A stretch of 64,000 nucleotides of DNA, taken from positions 45,344 through 109,343 of the forward strand of contig CAYUYJ010000009.1 of NCBI GenBank assembly GCA_964449325.1, given 5' to 3'. Within the stretch, counting starts at the first letter, position 1; the number at the start of each line of letters is the position of its first letter. The notes under the pieces are model-generated. The model did not search any database, was not told where the DNA came from, and saw only the letters and a list, made by a program, of their open reading frames with translations. A program made the position numbers and the translations under genes. Positions 23,718-32,138 of the stretch are shown here, one piece after another. This DNA comes from RGIG3002 sp964449325. GTDB lineage: Bacteria; Bacillota; Clostridia; Lachnospirales; Lachnospiraceae.

Positions 23718-24635
23718 ATGGATTACGTTATGGAAACCCAAAATCTGACTAAGCGATATCAGTCGGCTACGGTAGTAGATCATGTCAATCTGCATGTGCC
23801 GAAAGGAAAGATTTATGGTTTGCTTGGAAGGAACGGAGCAGGAAAAACAACAATTATGAAAATGATGTTACAGCTTGTACGTCCGACAGAAGGAACGATT
23901 CGCCTGTTTGGTGCGGGATATCGGGAGCATATGTCAGACACTTATCACAAGATTGGCTCAATGATAGAAACACCCGGTTTTTACACAAATCTGACGGGAC
24001 AGGAGAATCTGGAGATACTGGCAATGCTTCAAGGAAAGATTTCCAAGGAGGCAGTAAGAGATGCACTTGCGATTGTCGGATTGGATAAAGAGAAAAAGAA
24101 GCCGTTTGCTGATTATTCTTTGGGAATGAAGCAGCGGCTTGGTATTGCGGCTGCAATTATGCACGAGCCGGAATTATTGATATTGGATGAACCGATTAAT
24201 GGGCTTGACCCGATTGGAATATCGGAAATTCGTCAGTTTTTGTGTGAACTGAGCCATACAAAAGGAATAACTGTTTTTATTTCAAGCCATGTACTGAGTG
24301 AGATTGAACAGATTGCAGATATGATTGGTGTTATGAATGAAGGACGTTTGGTAGAGGAAGTGAACATGGAGGAACTTCACAAGAGAAAGCGTAAATACAT
24401 CAGATTTACAGTTTCTGACAATATTGCAGCATCTGCATTACTGAAGAAACATTACGGAATTATGGATTATGAAACAGAGGATAACATAATAAAGATATAT
24501 GATGATACTGTAAATGTGGGGAAATATAATCAATTATTGGTAGAAAACGGATTGATGGTAACCGGTATCAACGCATGCGAAGAGAATCTGGAGGATTATT
24601 TTTCTGAATTAATAGGAGGTGGCGGTATTGCTTAA
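23718..24635 (+). CDS. BcrA-like ABC transporter ATP-binding protein
   Basis: A 305-residue ATPase of the bacitracin/lantibiotic self-protection type. Walker A is GRNGAGKTT, followed by the family-specific GSMIETPGFYTNLTGQENL, signature YSLGMKQRLGIA and Walker B LLILDEPINGLDP. The C-terminal region of about 90 residues resembles BcrA. It starts with ATG behind AAGGAAAGG. The permease gene overlaps its end. The cargo is probably a membrane-active peptide antibiotic, by family analogy only. A possible weak promoter (TTGTTC-17-GATACT) lies about 80 bases upstream. Confidence 0.9.
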   Translation: MDYVMETQNLTKRYQSATVVDHVNLHVPKGKIYGLLGRNGAGKTTIMKMMLQLVRPTEGTIRLFGAGYREHMSDTYHKIGSMIETPGFYTNLTGQENLEILAMLQGKISKEAVRDALAIVGLDKEKKKPFADYSLGMKQRLGIAAAIMHEPELLILDEPINGLDPIGISEIRQFLCELSHTKGITVFISSHVLSEIEQIADMIGVMNEGRLVEEVNMEELHKRKRKYIRFTVSDNIAASALLKKHYGIMDYETEDNIIKIYDDTVNVGKYNQLLVENGLMVTGINACEENLEDYFSELIGGGGIA

Positions 24636-25377
24636 AATAATATATTGCGAATTATATAAACTTAGACATTCTAAAATGATACCCATAAGTATTCTGGGGG
24701 CGGTGTCTGTTCCGTTTATGATGTTTGTGGAAGTCTTACAGATGCATGCGGAGCATCCGGAACAGATAATTCGGTTAAGTGCGGTTTATGAGGATAGTAT
24801 TCTTTATATGCTGCTATTGGCTAATATGATGGTATCTGTGGCAATTGCTTCCTATCTGTTCAGCAGGGAATATGCGGAAAATACATGGAAGACAATTTTG
24901 CCAATCCCCATCTCAAGAAGCAAGATAATAGGGGGGAAATTCTGCACGTTGTTTCTATGGGACTTATTTCTTACTCTTGTGTCATGGGCATGCATTCTGC
25001 TTTTCTCAGGCATCTGCCATGTGACCTTTGGCATGGCAGAGTATGGTCTGATTACTGCAGTAAAATGGCTGCCGGATTTTTTCCTGCTTAATGTCATTAT
25101 GTTTATAACAACTTCACCCTTTGTTTATATTGCACAGAAAACAAAGGGATTTGTTGCACCCATGATTGCTTCTGCAGTGATTGTGCTGGGAAGTGCTGCA
25201 CTTAGTAATCAGAAATGGGGAGCTTTATATCCATGGACTGCAGGGGTTTTATTGTTGGATGGGCGTGTGGAAAGCACGGGATATCCTGTTTGGTTATCTA
25301 TTGTGATTATACTGCTGGTATCCGGAATCGGTTTTTTGCTGCCGTTTATTCGTTTTATAAAGGAAGATTTGAAATAG
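24628..25377 (+). CDS. BcrB-like ABC-2 permease
   Basis: A 249-residue membrane protein with six hydrophobic segments; it opens with CELYKLRHSKMIPISILGA and has the FSREYAENTWKTILPIPISR loop typical of ABC2_membrane_4 permeases that partner BcrA-type ATPases. I chose TTG at 24628 as the start, because AGGAGG (24614-24619) is 8 bases upstream and family proteins begin near this point; a GTG at 24619 overlaps the ribosome site. It overlaps the ATPase gene by 8 bases. Confidence 0.85.
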   Translation: MLKIIYCELYKLRHSKMIPISILGAVSVPFMMFVEVLQMHAEHPEQIIRLSAVYEDSILYMLLLANMMVSVAIASYLFSREYAENTWKTILPIPISRSKIIGGKFCTLFLWDLFLTLVSWACILLFSGICHVTFGMAEYGLITAVKWLPDFFLLNVIMFITTSPFVYIAQKTKGFVAPMIASAVIVLGSAALSNQKWGALYPWTAGVLLLDGRVESTGYPVWLSIVIILLVSGIGFLLPFIRFIKEDLK

Positions 25378-25456
25378 TGAGAGAATAATTTTTTTACTTT
25401 ATGGGGAGGTAGGAGAAAATCAAAATCTTCTCGCTTCTCTCTTTTGTGAAAAGGAA

Positions 25457-25486
25457 TTGACGCACAGTCTTTCTCTATGTTACAAT
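25457..25486 (+). promoter_or_regulatory. Promoter upstream of the Rpn nuclease leader
   Basis: TTGACG (25457-25462), 18 bases and TACAAT (25481-25486). The resulting 5' leader would be about 295 bases long, which is unusual for a single-gene unit. Confidence 0.65.
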
Positions 25487-25665
25487 CCAACCAAAGCATA
25501 ACGATTCAAGTATACTTATCCTAATACTGTTATTATCATGAAAAACATATGAGCAGTATTTCTTTAAAGGCTGACAGTGAGTAATCCTGAAAGGAACTTC
25601 GCTTCTTAAAAAAGAAAATTTCTGGAATCCATGCTTTAAATTCACACTTATTACAACTAAAAAGC

Positions 25666-25767
25666 GGGAGAACAGAAACGGGTAGTTTGGAAGCTGTCGT
25701 TTCTATATAGGGCTGTATTGCATTTGGCATAGAAGCACGATGGATTGTGGTTCGGAAAAGTTCTCCC
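25666..25767 (+). promoter_or_regulatory. Structured 5' leader element of the Rpn gene
   Basis: GGGAGAAC (25666-25673) pairs perfectly with GTTCTCCC (25760-25767) and closes a domain of about 100 bases ending just before the ribosome site AAGGAGG. Directly inside, AGAAACG (25674-25680) pairs perfectly with CGTTTCT (25698-25704). The two helices stack without a gap, as in a folded RNA. I do not recognise it as a known riboswitch. The leader from about 25490 to 25665 shows no other clear structure. Confidence 0.5.
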
Positions 25768-25787
25768 ATATGAAAAGGAGGAAAACT

Positions 25788-26720
25788 ATGAACACAAAAA
25801 GAAACCAGAAGGATACCGTATACCGGATGCTTTTCCGAAAGCCGGAAAATGCACTGTCCCTGTATAACGGTTTAAACGGAACCGATTACAAGGATGTTTC
25901 CAAGTTGGAGTTTAATACACTGGAAAATGCGATTTACATGGGAATGAAAAATGACTTGTCATTTCTAATAATGGAACAGATGAACCTGTATGAACAGCAG
26001 GCAACCTACAATCCGAATCTGCCTCTTCGGGATTTGCTTTATGTGGCGGATTTGTTGCAGGTATATGCAAAGGATAAAACCCTTTACAGTTCCAGACAAT
26101 TGCAGGTTCCCACACCTCGGTTCGTAGTCTTTTACAACGGAGTGGAAGAAAAGCCAGAACATATGGAGCTGAAGTTGTCGGATGCGTATGAGGTGCCTCT
26201 TCCCAAGCCGGAGTTGGAATTGACAGTACAGGTACTGAACATTAACCCGGGGATGAATGAGAAACTGAAAGAAAAGTGCATGGTATTAAAGGAATATGTG
26301 ACCTATGTGGAAACAATACGAAGTTATGCTAAGTCCATGCCGCTAAAGGAAGCAGTGGAACAGGCAGTAGAAGATTGTATCGAAAACAACGTATTAAGAG
26401 AGTTTCTGCGAAAGCAGAGAGCGGAGGTTGTGAAGATGAGCATTTATGAATATGATGAAGAACGGGAAATGAGGCTGATAAGAGAAGACGAACGGGAAAT
26501 TGGACGGGAAGAGGAACGAAAAAATACAGAGGCAGAGAAACGAAGAGCAGAAGCTGAGCGGAAAGAAAAAGAACAGGAAAAAGAAAATGCTATAAAATCG
26601 ATTGTCTCTCTCTGCAAAGAATTCGGTACTACAAAAGAAAAGGCAATAGAAAAACTTATGGAAAAATGTAGCATTGGCAGAGAACGCGCAGAAGAAAAGG
26701 TAGAAAATTACTGGAAATAA
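25788..26720 (+). CDS. Rpn-family recombination-promoting nuclease / putative transposase
   Basis: A 310-residue member of the Rpn/YhgA-like PD-(D/E)XK family. The N-terminal domain (about 1-200) has TVYRMLFRKPENALSLYNGL, then LSFLIMEQMNLYEQQATYNP and RFVVFYNG, which are family hallmarks. A highly charged coiled coil rich in E, R and K follows (about 225-270), then a short C-terminal helix bundle (KEFGTTKEKAIEKLMEK). Rpn proteins promote RecA-independent recombination or DNA cleavage in the studied cases. I chose ATG 25788, behind AAAAGGAGG. It sits behind an unusually long, structured leader. Confidence 0.88.
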   Translation: MNTKRNQKDTVYRMLFRKPENALSLYNGLNGTDYKDVSKLEFNTLENAIYMGMKNDLSFLIMEQMNLYEQQATYNPNLPLRDLLYVADLLQVYAKDKTLYSSRQLQVPTPRFVVFYNGVEEKPEHMELKLSDAYEVPLPKPELELTVQVLNINPGMNEKLKEKCMVLKEYVTYVETIRSYAKSMPLKEAVEQAVEDCIENNVLREFLRKQRAEVVKMSIYEYDEEREMRLIREDEREIGREEERKNTEAEKRRAEAERKEKEQEKENAIKSIVSLCKEFGTTKEKAIEKLMEKCSIGRERAEEKVENYWK

Positions 26721-26771
26721 GAAGATAAATGTAAATTTTAATCGAAAGAAAACAGTTAGGGAGAAGCGGAA

Positions 26772-26820
26772 GGAAATCAAAAAAAATTTATTAAAGGAAA
26801 TCAAAAAAATAATTTATTAA
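26772..26820 (+). repeat. Tandem duplication of about 25 bp before the T-box promoter
   Basis: GGAAATCAAAAAAA-TTTATTAA is present twice in tandem (26772-26795 and 26796-26820), differing by a small TA indel. The second copy ends immediately before the -35 box. Confidence 0.85.
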
Positions 26821-26849
26821 TTGCATCTTGTAACTCAGAATGCTATAAT
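26821..26849 (+). promoter_or_regulatory. Promoter of the T-box/aminotransferase unit
   Basis: TTGCAT (26821-26826), 17 bases and a perfect TATAAT (26844-26849). Confidence 0.8.
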
Positions 26850-26904
26850 ATGTTGCAAGAGTTTTAAAAACAAAGTTCATTAAAGTAGAAAAAGAAAAGG
26901 CAAT

Positions 26905-27187
26905 GAAAAGAAGGAGTACATACCGCGGACAGTGCAGAGAAAAGATGGCTGGTGAAAATCTTTCTGAAAGCAGTATGGAAGCAGTCTTGGAGCCTTGACC
27001 CGAACCGCCGGCTGTTGTGTAAGCAGATGTGCGTAAGTAGACGTCAACGTAATCCTGCGTTAAAGGAAACACTATCAGGTATTTTCAAACCGGTAGTAGT
27101 GAGTGCAGATTTTTCTGAATTTAGGTGGTACCACGGATAACTATTCGCCCTAATCGCAATTGCGGTTAGGGCTTATTTTTTTATTTT
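26905..27187 (+). ncRNA. T-box riboswitch, alanine (GCA) specifier
   Basis: The specifier loop can be read directly: AGTA (26915-26918) followed by CATAC (26919-26923) on the 5' side pairs with GTATG (26973-26977) followed by GAA-GCA-G (26978-26984) on the 3' side. GCA codes for alanine. The apical part of stem I has the usual GGCTGGTGAAAATC. The T-box core is AGGTGGTACCACGG (27123-27136). An intrinsic terminator GCCCTAATCGC..GCGGTTAGGGC with TTATTTTTTT ends at 27187. Uncharged tRNA-Ala should stabilise the antiterminator and turn on the aminotransferase gene. Confidence 0.92.
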
Positions 27188-27234
27188 GAAATCAGATAGC
27201 GGAAGCAAAGTCCGCAGAAGTGGAGGAAATGATT

Positions 27235-28449
27235 ATGAAAATGTATGAAAAATCAAGAAAACTAGACAACGTTTGTTATGATATCAGAGGGCCGGTCATG
27301 GACGAAGCCAATAGAATGATTGCGCAGGGAATGGAAATTTTGAAATTGAATATCGGTAATCCGGCACCCTTTGGTTTCAGGACTTCCGACAGACTGATTC
27401 AACAGATGATGGATAATCTGACGAATACGGAAGGGTATTCCGATTCAAAAGGTCTGTTGAAAGCAAGAGAAGCTATTGTGAAATATTGTAGAAAAAAAGG
27501 AATAGAGAAGGTAACGGAGAATGATGTTTATACAGGAAACGGAGTCAGCGAACTGATTACTCTGTCCATGCAGGGACTTTTGGATTATGGGGATGAGGTT
27601 CTGGTACCGTCGCCGGATTATCCGCTTTGGACTGCATCGGTAACGCTTGCAGGTGGAACGGCTGTCCATTATGTTTGCGATGAAAAGTCCGACTGGTATC
27701 CTGACATTGAGGATATGCGGAAAAAAATTACAGATAAAACAAAGGGAATTGTTGTCATTAATCCCAATAATCCTACAGGTGCACTGTATCCGAAGGATGT
27801 TTTGGAGCAGATTGTAGAACTGGCAAGAGAGCATGAACTGATTTTGTTTGCAGATGAAATTTATGACAGACTTGTTATGGATGGCGCAGAACATACGGCA
27901 TTAGCTTCTTTGGCACCGGATTTGCTGACGGTCAGCTTCAATGGTATGTCGAAATCTCATCTGATTGCAGGCTATCGTTGCGGTTGGATGTGCCTGTGTG
28001 GTAATAAAGAGCATGTGAAAGGCTATGTGGAAGGAATTAATTTATTATCTTCCATGCGTCTGTGTTCCAATGTTCCGGCACAGTCGATTATTGATCTGGT
28101 GTTAGAAGATGAGGAACTGACAAAATCCTTGCTTGTACCGGGTGGTCGAATTTATGAGCAGAGAGAATATATTTACAAGGCATTGAACGATATTCCGGGG
28201 GTAAGTGCGGTAAAACCGAAAGCTGCTTTTTATATTTTCCCGAAGTTGGATAAAGAAAAATTCAATTTGAAGGATGACGAAAAGCTGGTATTGGATTTCT
28301 TAAAGGAGAAGAAAGTGTTATTGACTCACGGCGGCGGTTTCCACTGGGAGGAACCCGACCATTTCAGGGTAGTATATCTGCCGGAGGTGGAAGTGCTGAA
28401 AAAGGCTGTAACGGGATTGAGAGAGTTTTTGGAAAATTACAGACAGTAG
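27235..28449 (+). CDS. alaT: AlaT-like alanine/pyruvate aminotransferase
   Basis: A 404-residue fold-type I PLP aminotransferase, closely similar along its whole length to Escherichia coli AlaT as I remember it. Matching stretches include LDNVCYDIRGPV, LKLNIGNPAPFGF, INPNNPTGALY, FADEIYDRL and SFNGMSKSHL with PLP lysine K240. It makes alanine from pyruvate and glutamate. The alanine-specific T-box upstream fits a biosynthetic role: the gene is read when tRNA-Ala is uncharged. I chose ATG 27235, behind GTGGAGG; a GTG at 27220 overlaps that site. Confidence 0.93.
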   Translation: MKMYEKSRKLDNVCYDIRGPVMDEANRMIAQGMEILKLNIGNPAPFGFRTSDRLIQQMMDNLTNTEGYSDSKGLLKAREAIVKYCRKKGIEKVTENDVYTGNGVSELITLSMQGLLDYGDEVLVPSPDYPLWTASVTLAGGTAVHYVCDEKSDWYPDIEDMRKKITDKTKGIVVINPNNPTGALYPKDVLEQIVELAREHELILFADEIYDRLVMDGAEHTALASLAPDLLTVSFNGMSKSHLIAGYRCGWMCLCGNKEHVKGYVEGINLLSSMRLCSNVPAQSIIDLVLEDEELTKSLLVPGGRIYEQREYIYKALNDIPGVSAVKPKAAFYIFPKLDKEKFNLKDDEKLVLDFLKEKKVLLTHGGGFHWEEPDHFRVVYLPEVEVLKKAVTGLREFLENYRQ

Positions 28450-28470
28450 AAGTGAGTGTGAGAAGAGACA

Positions 28471-29199
28471 GTGTTGTGTATGGGGTTAGCACTGTTTCTT
28501 GGTTATCTCATGCCCTTGCGTGCCATGGTATATGATGCCGGTGAATATGAGAACCAGGTAGCAAGGTTTCGAAAGAAAATTCGAAAGCAAAAAGGTATCA
28601 GCAGAGCAGAGTTTTTATCCGGATTCGGAAGGGAATGCAGACTGTTGCCCTGCATTACACTTGTTTTGTACTATGGCAACAACTGGGATGGAGGTCAGAC
28701 ACTGCATAGCATTTTGGATTTTACTGATATTCCGGAGCCGTTAAGAAAGATGGTTGGTGATTATCATATCAATTTACTGGATATCAAGCAGTTGCGGGAT
28801 ACTTCGGTATATAAGACGGATTTAAAGCAGGTATTTGATTTTATACGCTTTTCGGAGGACAAGGAGAAACTTTGGAAACTGGTGGAGAACGACAGTTCCT
28901 ATCAACAGATGGACGAGGACGCGTATGATGTGGCAATCAGTTTTACAAAATCGGAAAAATTAATAGATAAACAGCAGTTCACAGAAGGAGGCAGGGTGAA
29001 TATGTGCAGAGCATTGGTAGAGTTAAAGGAAGAGGGAATTCAAACCGGAATTCAAACAGGTATCCGTGAAGGGATACAAGGGGCAGTTGCGATTATGAGG
29101 GAATTGAATTTGCCATTGGATATGATTGCGGAAAAAGTGAAGAAGCAGTATGATCTTACGGATGAACAGACAAAAGAGTATCTTGGGGAAGAAAAATAA
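28471..29199 (+). pseudogene. 5'-truncated Rpn-family nuclease gene
   Basis: The open frame gives 242 residues matching only the middle and C-terminal part of another Rpn/PD-(D/E)XK subfamily: LMPLRAMVYDAGEYENQV, FLSGFGRECRLLPCITLVLYY, WDGGQTLHSIL, then a C-terminal GIQTGIQTGIREGIQG repeat. Family members carry roughly 100 more residues before the MP-x-R-x-MVYD motif, including the nuclease core. An in-frame TGA at 28459-28461 blocks any upstream extension, and no ribosome site precedes the GTG at 28471. It is therefore most likely a relic after loss of the 5' part, fused to the end of the aminotransferase unit. Confidence 0.72.
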
Positions 29200-29247
29200 A
29201 TTTCTCTTTTCTTAATAATTCTTGAGATATTGTGCGATTTGCATGCT

Positions 29248-30630
29248 CTATAAAGGAATCTCAACAAGCACTCTTGCTCCCTGTGTCGTTTTTTCGTTTT
29301 CAAGGGTCAGGGTTCCGCCGTGCTGCCTCACAATGGTATCGACAATATACAGTCCCATACCATAGTGAGGGGACGAGGTTCTGCTTTCATCATCCATAAA
29401 AAACTGCTCTTTTGCATGGAGAAGAGCTTGTTTGGAAAAGCCGCAGCCTGTATCGGAGATAAGAAACAGAAAGCAGTTATTCTTTTCGGTAAAGGAAAAG
29501 CTTACAGTACCTCCTACGGGAGTATGCTCACAGGCATTTGCGCACAGATTCAGAAGCGCTCGCGTAAGCAAAACAGGCTCAAGGGAAAAATTTTTACTCT
29601 CATATGCGGTATTCCAAAGGAGTGTCAGTTTGTACATATCACATAACCCCTGCATTTGTTTTCGGACTTCGGATAAGAATAAAGCAATTTCCACATTTTG
29701 CTTTTGAATTAACGGAATTGCTTCAGATTTTGTAACCTCAATCAATGTTTTTACATAGTCCTGCATTTGCAGGGCATTTTTTTCAATAAATTCCGTATAT
29801 TCCTGCTGCTCAACGGTGAGAACGGTTTCGCCTAAAAGTTCAGCATTTCCGCGAATGAGAGTCAAAGGGGTTTTCAGGTCATGGGCAAGTGCCGACATCT
29901 GGGCATTTTTTGCCTGTTCCAACTGCCATTGGGATTCCAAAGAATTTTTTAAAGCATTTTTCATATCATCCATGGCAAGTAAAATTGTATTGATTTCCCG
30001 AATTTTGCCGGATTCGATTGAAAAATCCAGTTTCTGATTTTTGATTTTATCGGTAGCAGCGAGCAGAGGAGCCAGTTGTTTTCGGAGCGCTCTGCCAAAA
30101 CGGAATGCGGTAAAAAGCACAAGCAGTAAAATGAAAAAAATACTGCAAAAAAAGAGAAGATTCTGCGGTAACGGTAAGGTCTTCCGTAAAGCTTGTGAGG
30201 TGTACTGGGGAGTAATCTGATATCTTAAAACACAATATTCCGTATCCCGTTTCACTACTCTGTAATAATTTCCGTGTATATCCGATAAAGTGCCATTTAT
30301 GGCAGCTTTTGCAGCTTCTGCTTCATCTGCTCCGATAGTACCTTCCGTCATGTTACCGATAGAATTTCCGTTTCTTTCAAAAATGGCATAGTGGCACAGG
30401 GAGGGAATCAAATCAGCATGAAAGTTTTCTGCATCACGGATTAGTGAGGCAGCTTCTGAAGCCTGTCTTTCCGCATAATTTGCAGGATAAATTATTCCAC
30501 GGCTGCACAGTACATTAAATAACAGAAAGGTGCTGCCTAAAATGACAATGACACCGAGAAAGAGATAAAGAAAATATTTCAGATAAAATAAGCTCAAAGG
30601 TATTTTTTTTTCATGTTTTATTTTTCCCAT
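29248..30630 (-). CDS. Sensor histidine kinase of the lantibiotic-responsive (LanK/CprK-like) type
   Basis: A 460-residue kinase with two membrane segments (about 13-40 and 157-178) around an extracytoplasmic domain of about 115 residues, a HAMP-like region and the phospho-acceptor H250 in ALAHDLKTPLTLIRGNAELL. The ATPase domain has NLCANACEHTPVGG, SDTGCGF and YGMGLYIVDTIVRQHGG. This architecture fits NisK/SpaK/CprK kinases that sense peptide antibiotics. It overlaps its response regulator gene by 13 bases. No lantibiotic precursor or modification genes are nearby. Confidence 0.88.
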   Translation of the reverse strand: MGKIKHEKKIPLSLFYLKYFLYLFLGVIVILGSTFLLFNVLCSRGIIYPANYAERQASEAASLIRDAENFHADLIPSLCHYAIFERNGNSIGNMTEGTIGADEAEAAKAAINGTLSDIHGNYYRVVKRDTEYCVLRYQITPQYTSQALRKTLPLPQNLLFFCSIFFILLLVLFTAFRFGRALRKQLAPLLAATDKIKNQKLDFSIESGKIREINTILLAMDDMKNALKNSLESQWQLEQAKNAQMSALAHDLKTPLTLIRGNAELLGETVLTVEQQEYTEFIEKNALQMQDYVKTLIEVTKSEAIPLIQKQNVEIALFLSEVRKQMQGLCDMYKLTLLWNTAYESKNFSLEPVLLTRALLNLCANACEHTPVGGTVSFSFTEKNNCFLFLISDTGCGFSKQALLHAKEQFFMDDESRTSSPHYGMGLYIVDTIVRQHGGTLTLENEKTTQGARVLVEIPL

Positions 30631-31280
30631 TTATATCCTATCCCCCAAACTGTTTTAATCGGTTCATATTGGTAGGGCTCTAATTTCAGCCGAATATTCT
30701 TGATATGTGTAGAAATGGTTGCTTCATTGCTTTCCCCGTCAAAACCAAAGACCTTTTCATAAATTTGTTCTCTGGAAAACACCTGTCCGGCATTTCGTGC
30801 CAAAAGCTCGCAAATACGATATTCGCTTTTGGTCAGAGGAATGGCGGTTTCGTTTACGATTAGCTGTCCTGCCGAAAGATTAAAGCAGGCATTTTCAAAT
30901 GCAAGGCGACAGGTATGTTCACGATGTTCTCTGCGCAGATGCGCGGCAACCCGGGCACGAAGCTCGGCGGCACCGAAGGGTTTGCATATATAGTCATCGG
31001 CTCCGATACCAAGACCGTATACCAGACTGTCTTCCTCCTGCTTTGCCGAAAGAAAAATGACAGGGCAGTCTACCCGGTTACGGATTTCCTTTAAAAAGGT
31101 AAAGCCGTCCGTGTGGGGCATCATGATGTCAAGTAAAATCAAATCAAAAGAAGACAGACGGTTTGTGTCAACAGCAGAAGGATTCTCTACGGTTGTCACT
31201 ATATGACCGTCTTTTTCCAGTATTTTTTTCAACATAATTAAGAGAGAAGGTTCATCATCAACAGCAAGGATATTTGCCAT
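30618..31280 (-). CDS. OmpR-family response regulator (LanR/CprR-like)
   Basis: A 220-residue regulator. The receiver domain has the acidic pair in AVDDEP, phospho-acceptor D51 in LILLDIMMPHTDG and K in FLSAKQ. The C-terminal winged helix includes LTKSEYRICELLARNAGQVFSREQIYEKV and ends IKTVWGIGYKWEK (in parts). It pairs with the kinase at 29248 and lies 108 bases downstream of the ABC exporter genes, in the same direction. It probably activates the exporter operon; a candidate repeat pair lies upstream of that operon. Confidence 0.92.
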   Translation of the reverse strand: MANILAVDDEPSLLIMLKKILEKDGHIVTTVENPSAVDTNRLSSFDLILLDIMMPHTDGFTFLKEIRNRVDCPVIFLSAKQEEDSLVYGLGIGADDYICKPFGAAELRARVAAHLRREHREHTCRLAFENACFNLSAGQLIVNETAIPLTKSEYRICELLARNAGQVFSREQIYEKVFGFDGESNEATISTHIKNIRLKLEPYQYEPIKTVWGIGYKWEK

Positions 31281-31388
31281 AATTTCCTCCTTATATTATT
31301 GTTACATTCGGAAAGTAAAAGGGTATTCCCATATAATGCAAATTATACAGTTTAGTGCGGGAAAGGTAAAGAATGGAACAGCTTTTTA

Positions 31389-32138
31389 CTATTCTTTTCC
31401 TTTTCGTCCCTCAAAGTGTCGGATAAAAATAAAATATTCGGCTAGGGCAGCAAGGGTAATCATGCAGCAAACAGGCAGTGCTGCCGGAAAAACTGATGTT
31501 TGCGGACGCGAAGCGGTTTTGTACAGCAGTAAGTGGGAAACAAGTCTTGCGCCCCATGAGGGAGGCAGAAACAGCCAGAGTCTGTCACCTAAACCGGTCA
31601 GCATCAGTGCGGAAAGAAGACTTTCCATGATTCCCAGTCCTGCGGAGAGTCCGCCGGAAAATCGCACTGCCAGAAGGAAATGGACAAGGTACAAAAACAT
31701 GCTGCTGCTCCAAAGTAAAAGAGGGGCAAAAAGGTAAATGGTGCAGGGCAACCCGTCTGAACCGTAAAGGAAAGCATAACCGCCGCCAAATAATAACGTG
31801 GCAAGGAACAGGGAAAATCCGCAGGAAAGAAATAAAAGAAGCAGCTTGCTCCCAAAGGCGGCAGTTTTGTCAGGAAGAGAGAGCAGTCCGAAGAAGCCTC
31901 CGGCTTCTGCTTCCTGTTCGGCAACTGTTGCGCAAAATAAGCCAATCAGGAAGGGAAGCCCAATGCCGAGTATCTGGAAATAGGCACTGATTTTCGTGAC
32001 AGTATCCCAACCGGAAAAGGAATAGTAAGCAAGAAAAATTCCGGCAATGGCAATTGGTATAAAAAGGTGTGCTTTACGAATGGGAAGTCGCTTTGTTTTT
32101 TGAAAATCCGCGTATAAAAAAAGAAAAAACTGTTTCAT
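31389..32138 (-). CDS. Lantibiotic-protection ABC permease, LanG-like
   Basis: A 249-residue membrane protein with six hydrophobic segments. It begins MKQFFLFLYADFQKTKRLPI, the usual short cytoplasmic start of LanE/LanG subunits, and has a long central hydrophobic stretch with GLGIMESLLSALMLTGLGDRLW, a region typical of this family. It overlaps the preceding permease gene by 4 bases. With LanE-like and LanF-like subunits it forms an exporter expected to expel membrane-bound peptides. Confidence 0.82.
   Translation of the reverse strand: MKQFFLFLYADFQKTKRLPIRKAHLFIPIAIAGIFLAYYSFSGWDTVTKISAYFQILGIGLPFLIGLFCATVAEQEAEAGGFFGLLSLPDKTAAFGSKLLLLFLSCGFSLFLATLLFGGGYAFLYGSDGLPCTIYLFAPLLLWSSSMFLYLVHFLLAVRFSGGLSAGLGIMESLLSALMLTGLGDRLWLFLPPSWGARLVSHLLLYKTASRPQTSVFPAALPVCCMITLAALAEYFIFIRHFEGRKGKE

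Noticed and set aside
28471..29199. Intact small Rpn protein starting at GTG 28471
   Set aside because: The protein begins in the middle of the family fold, has no ribosome site and is preceded by an in-frame stop; treated as a truncated relic.
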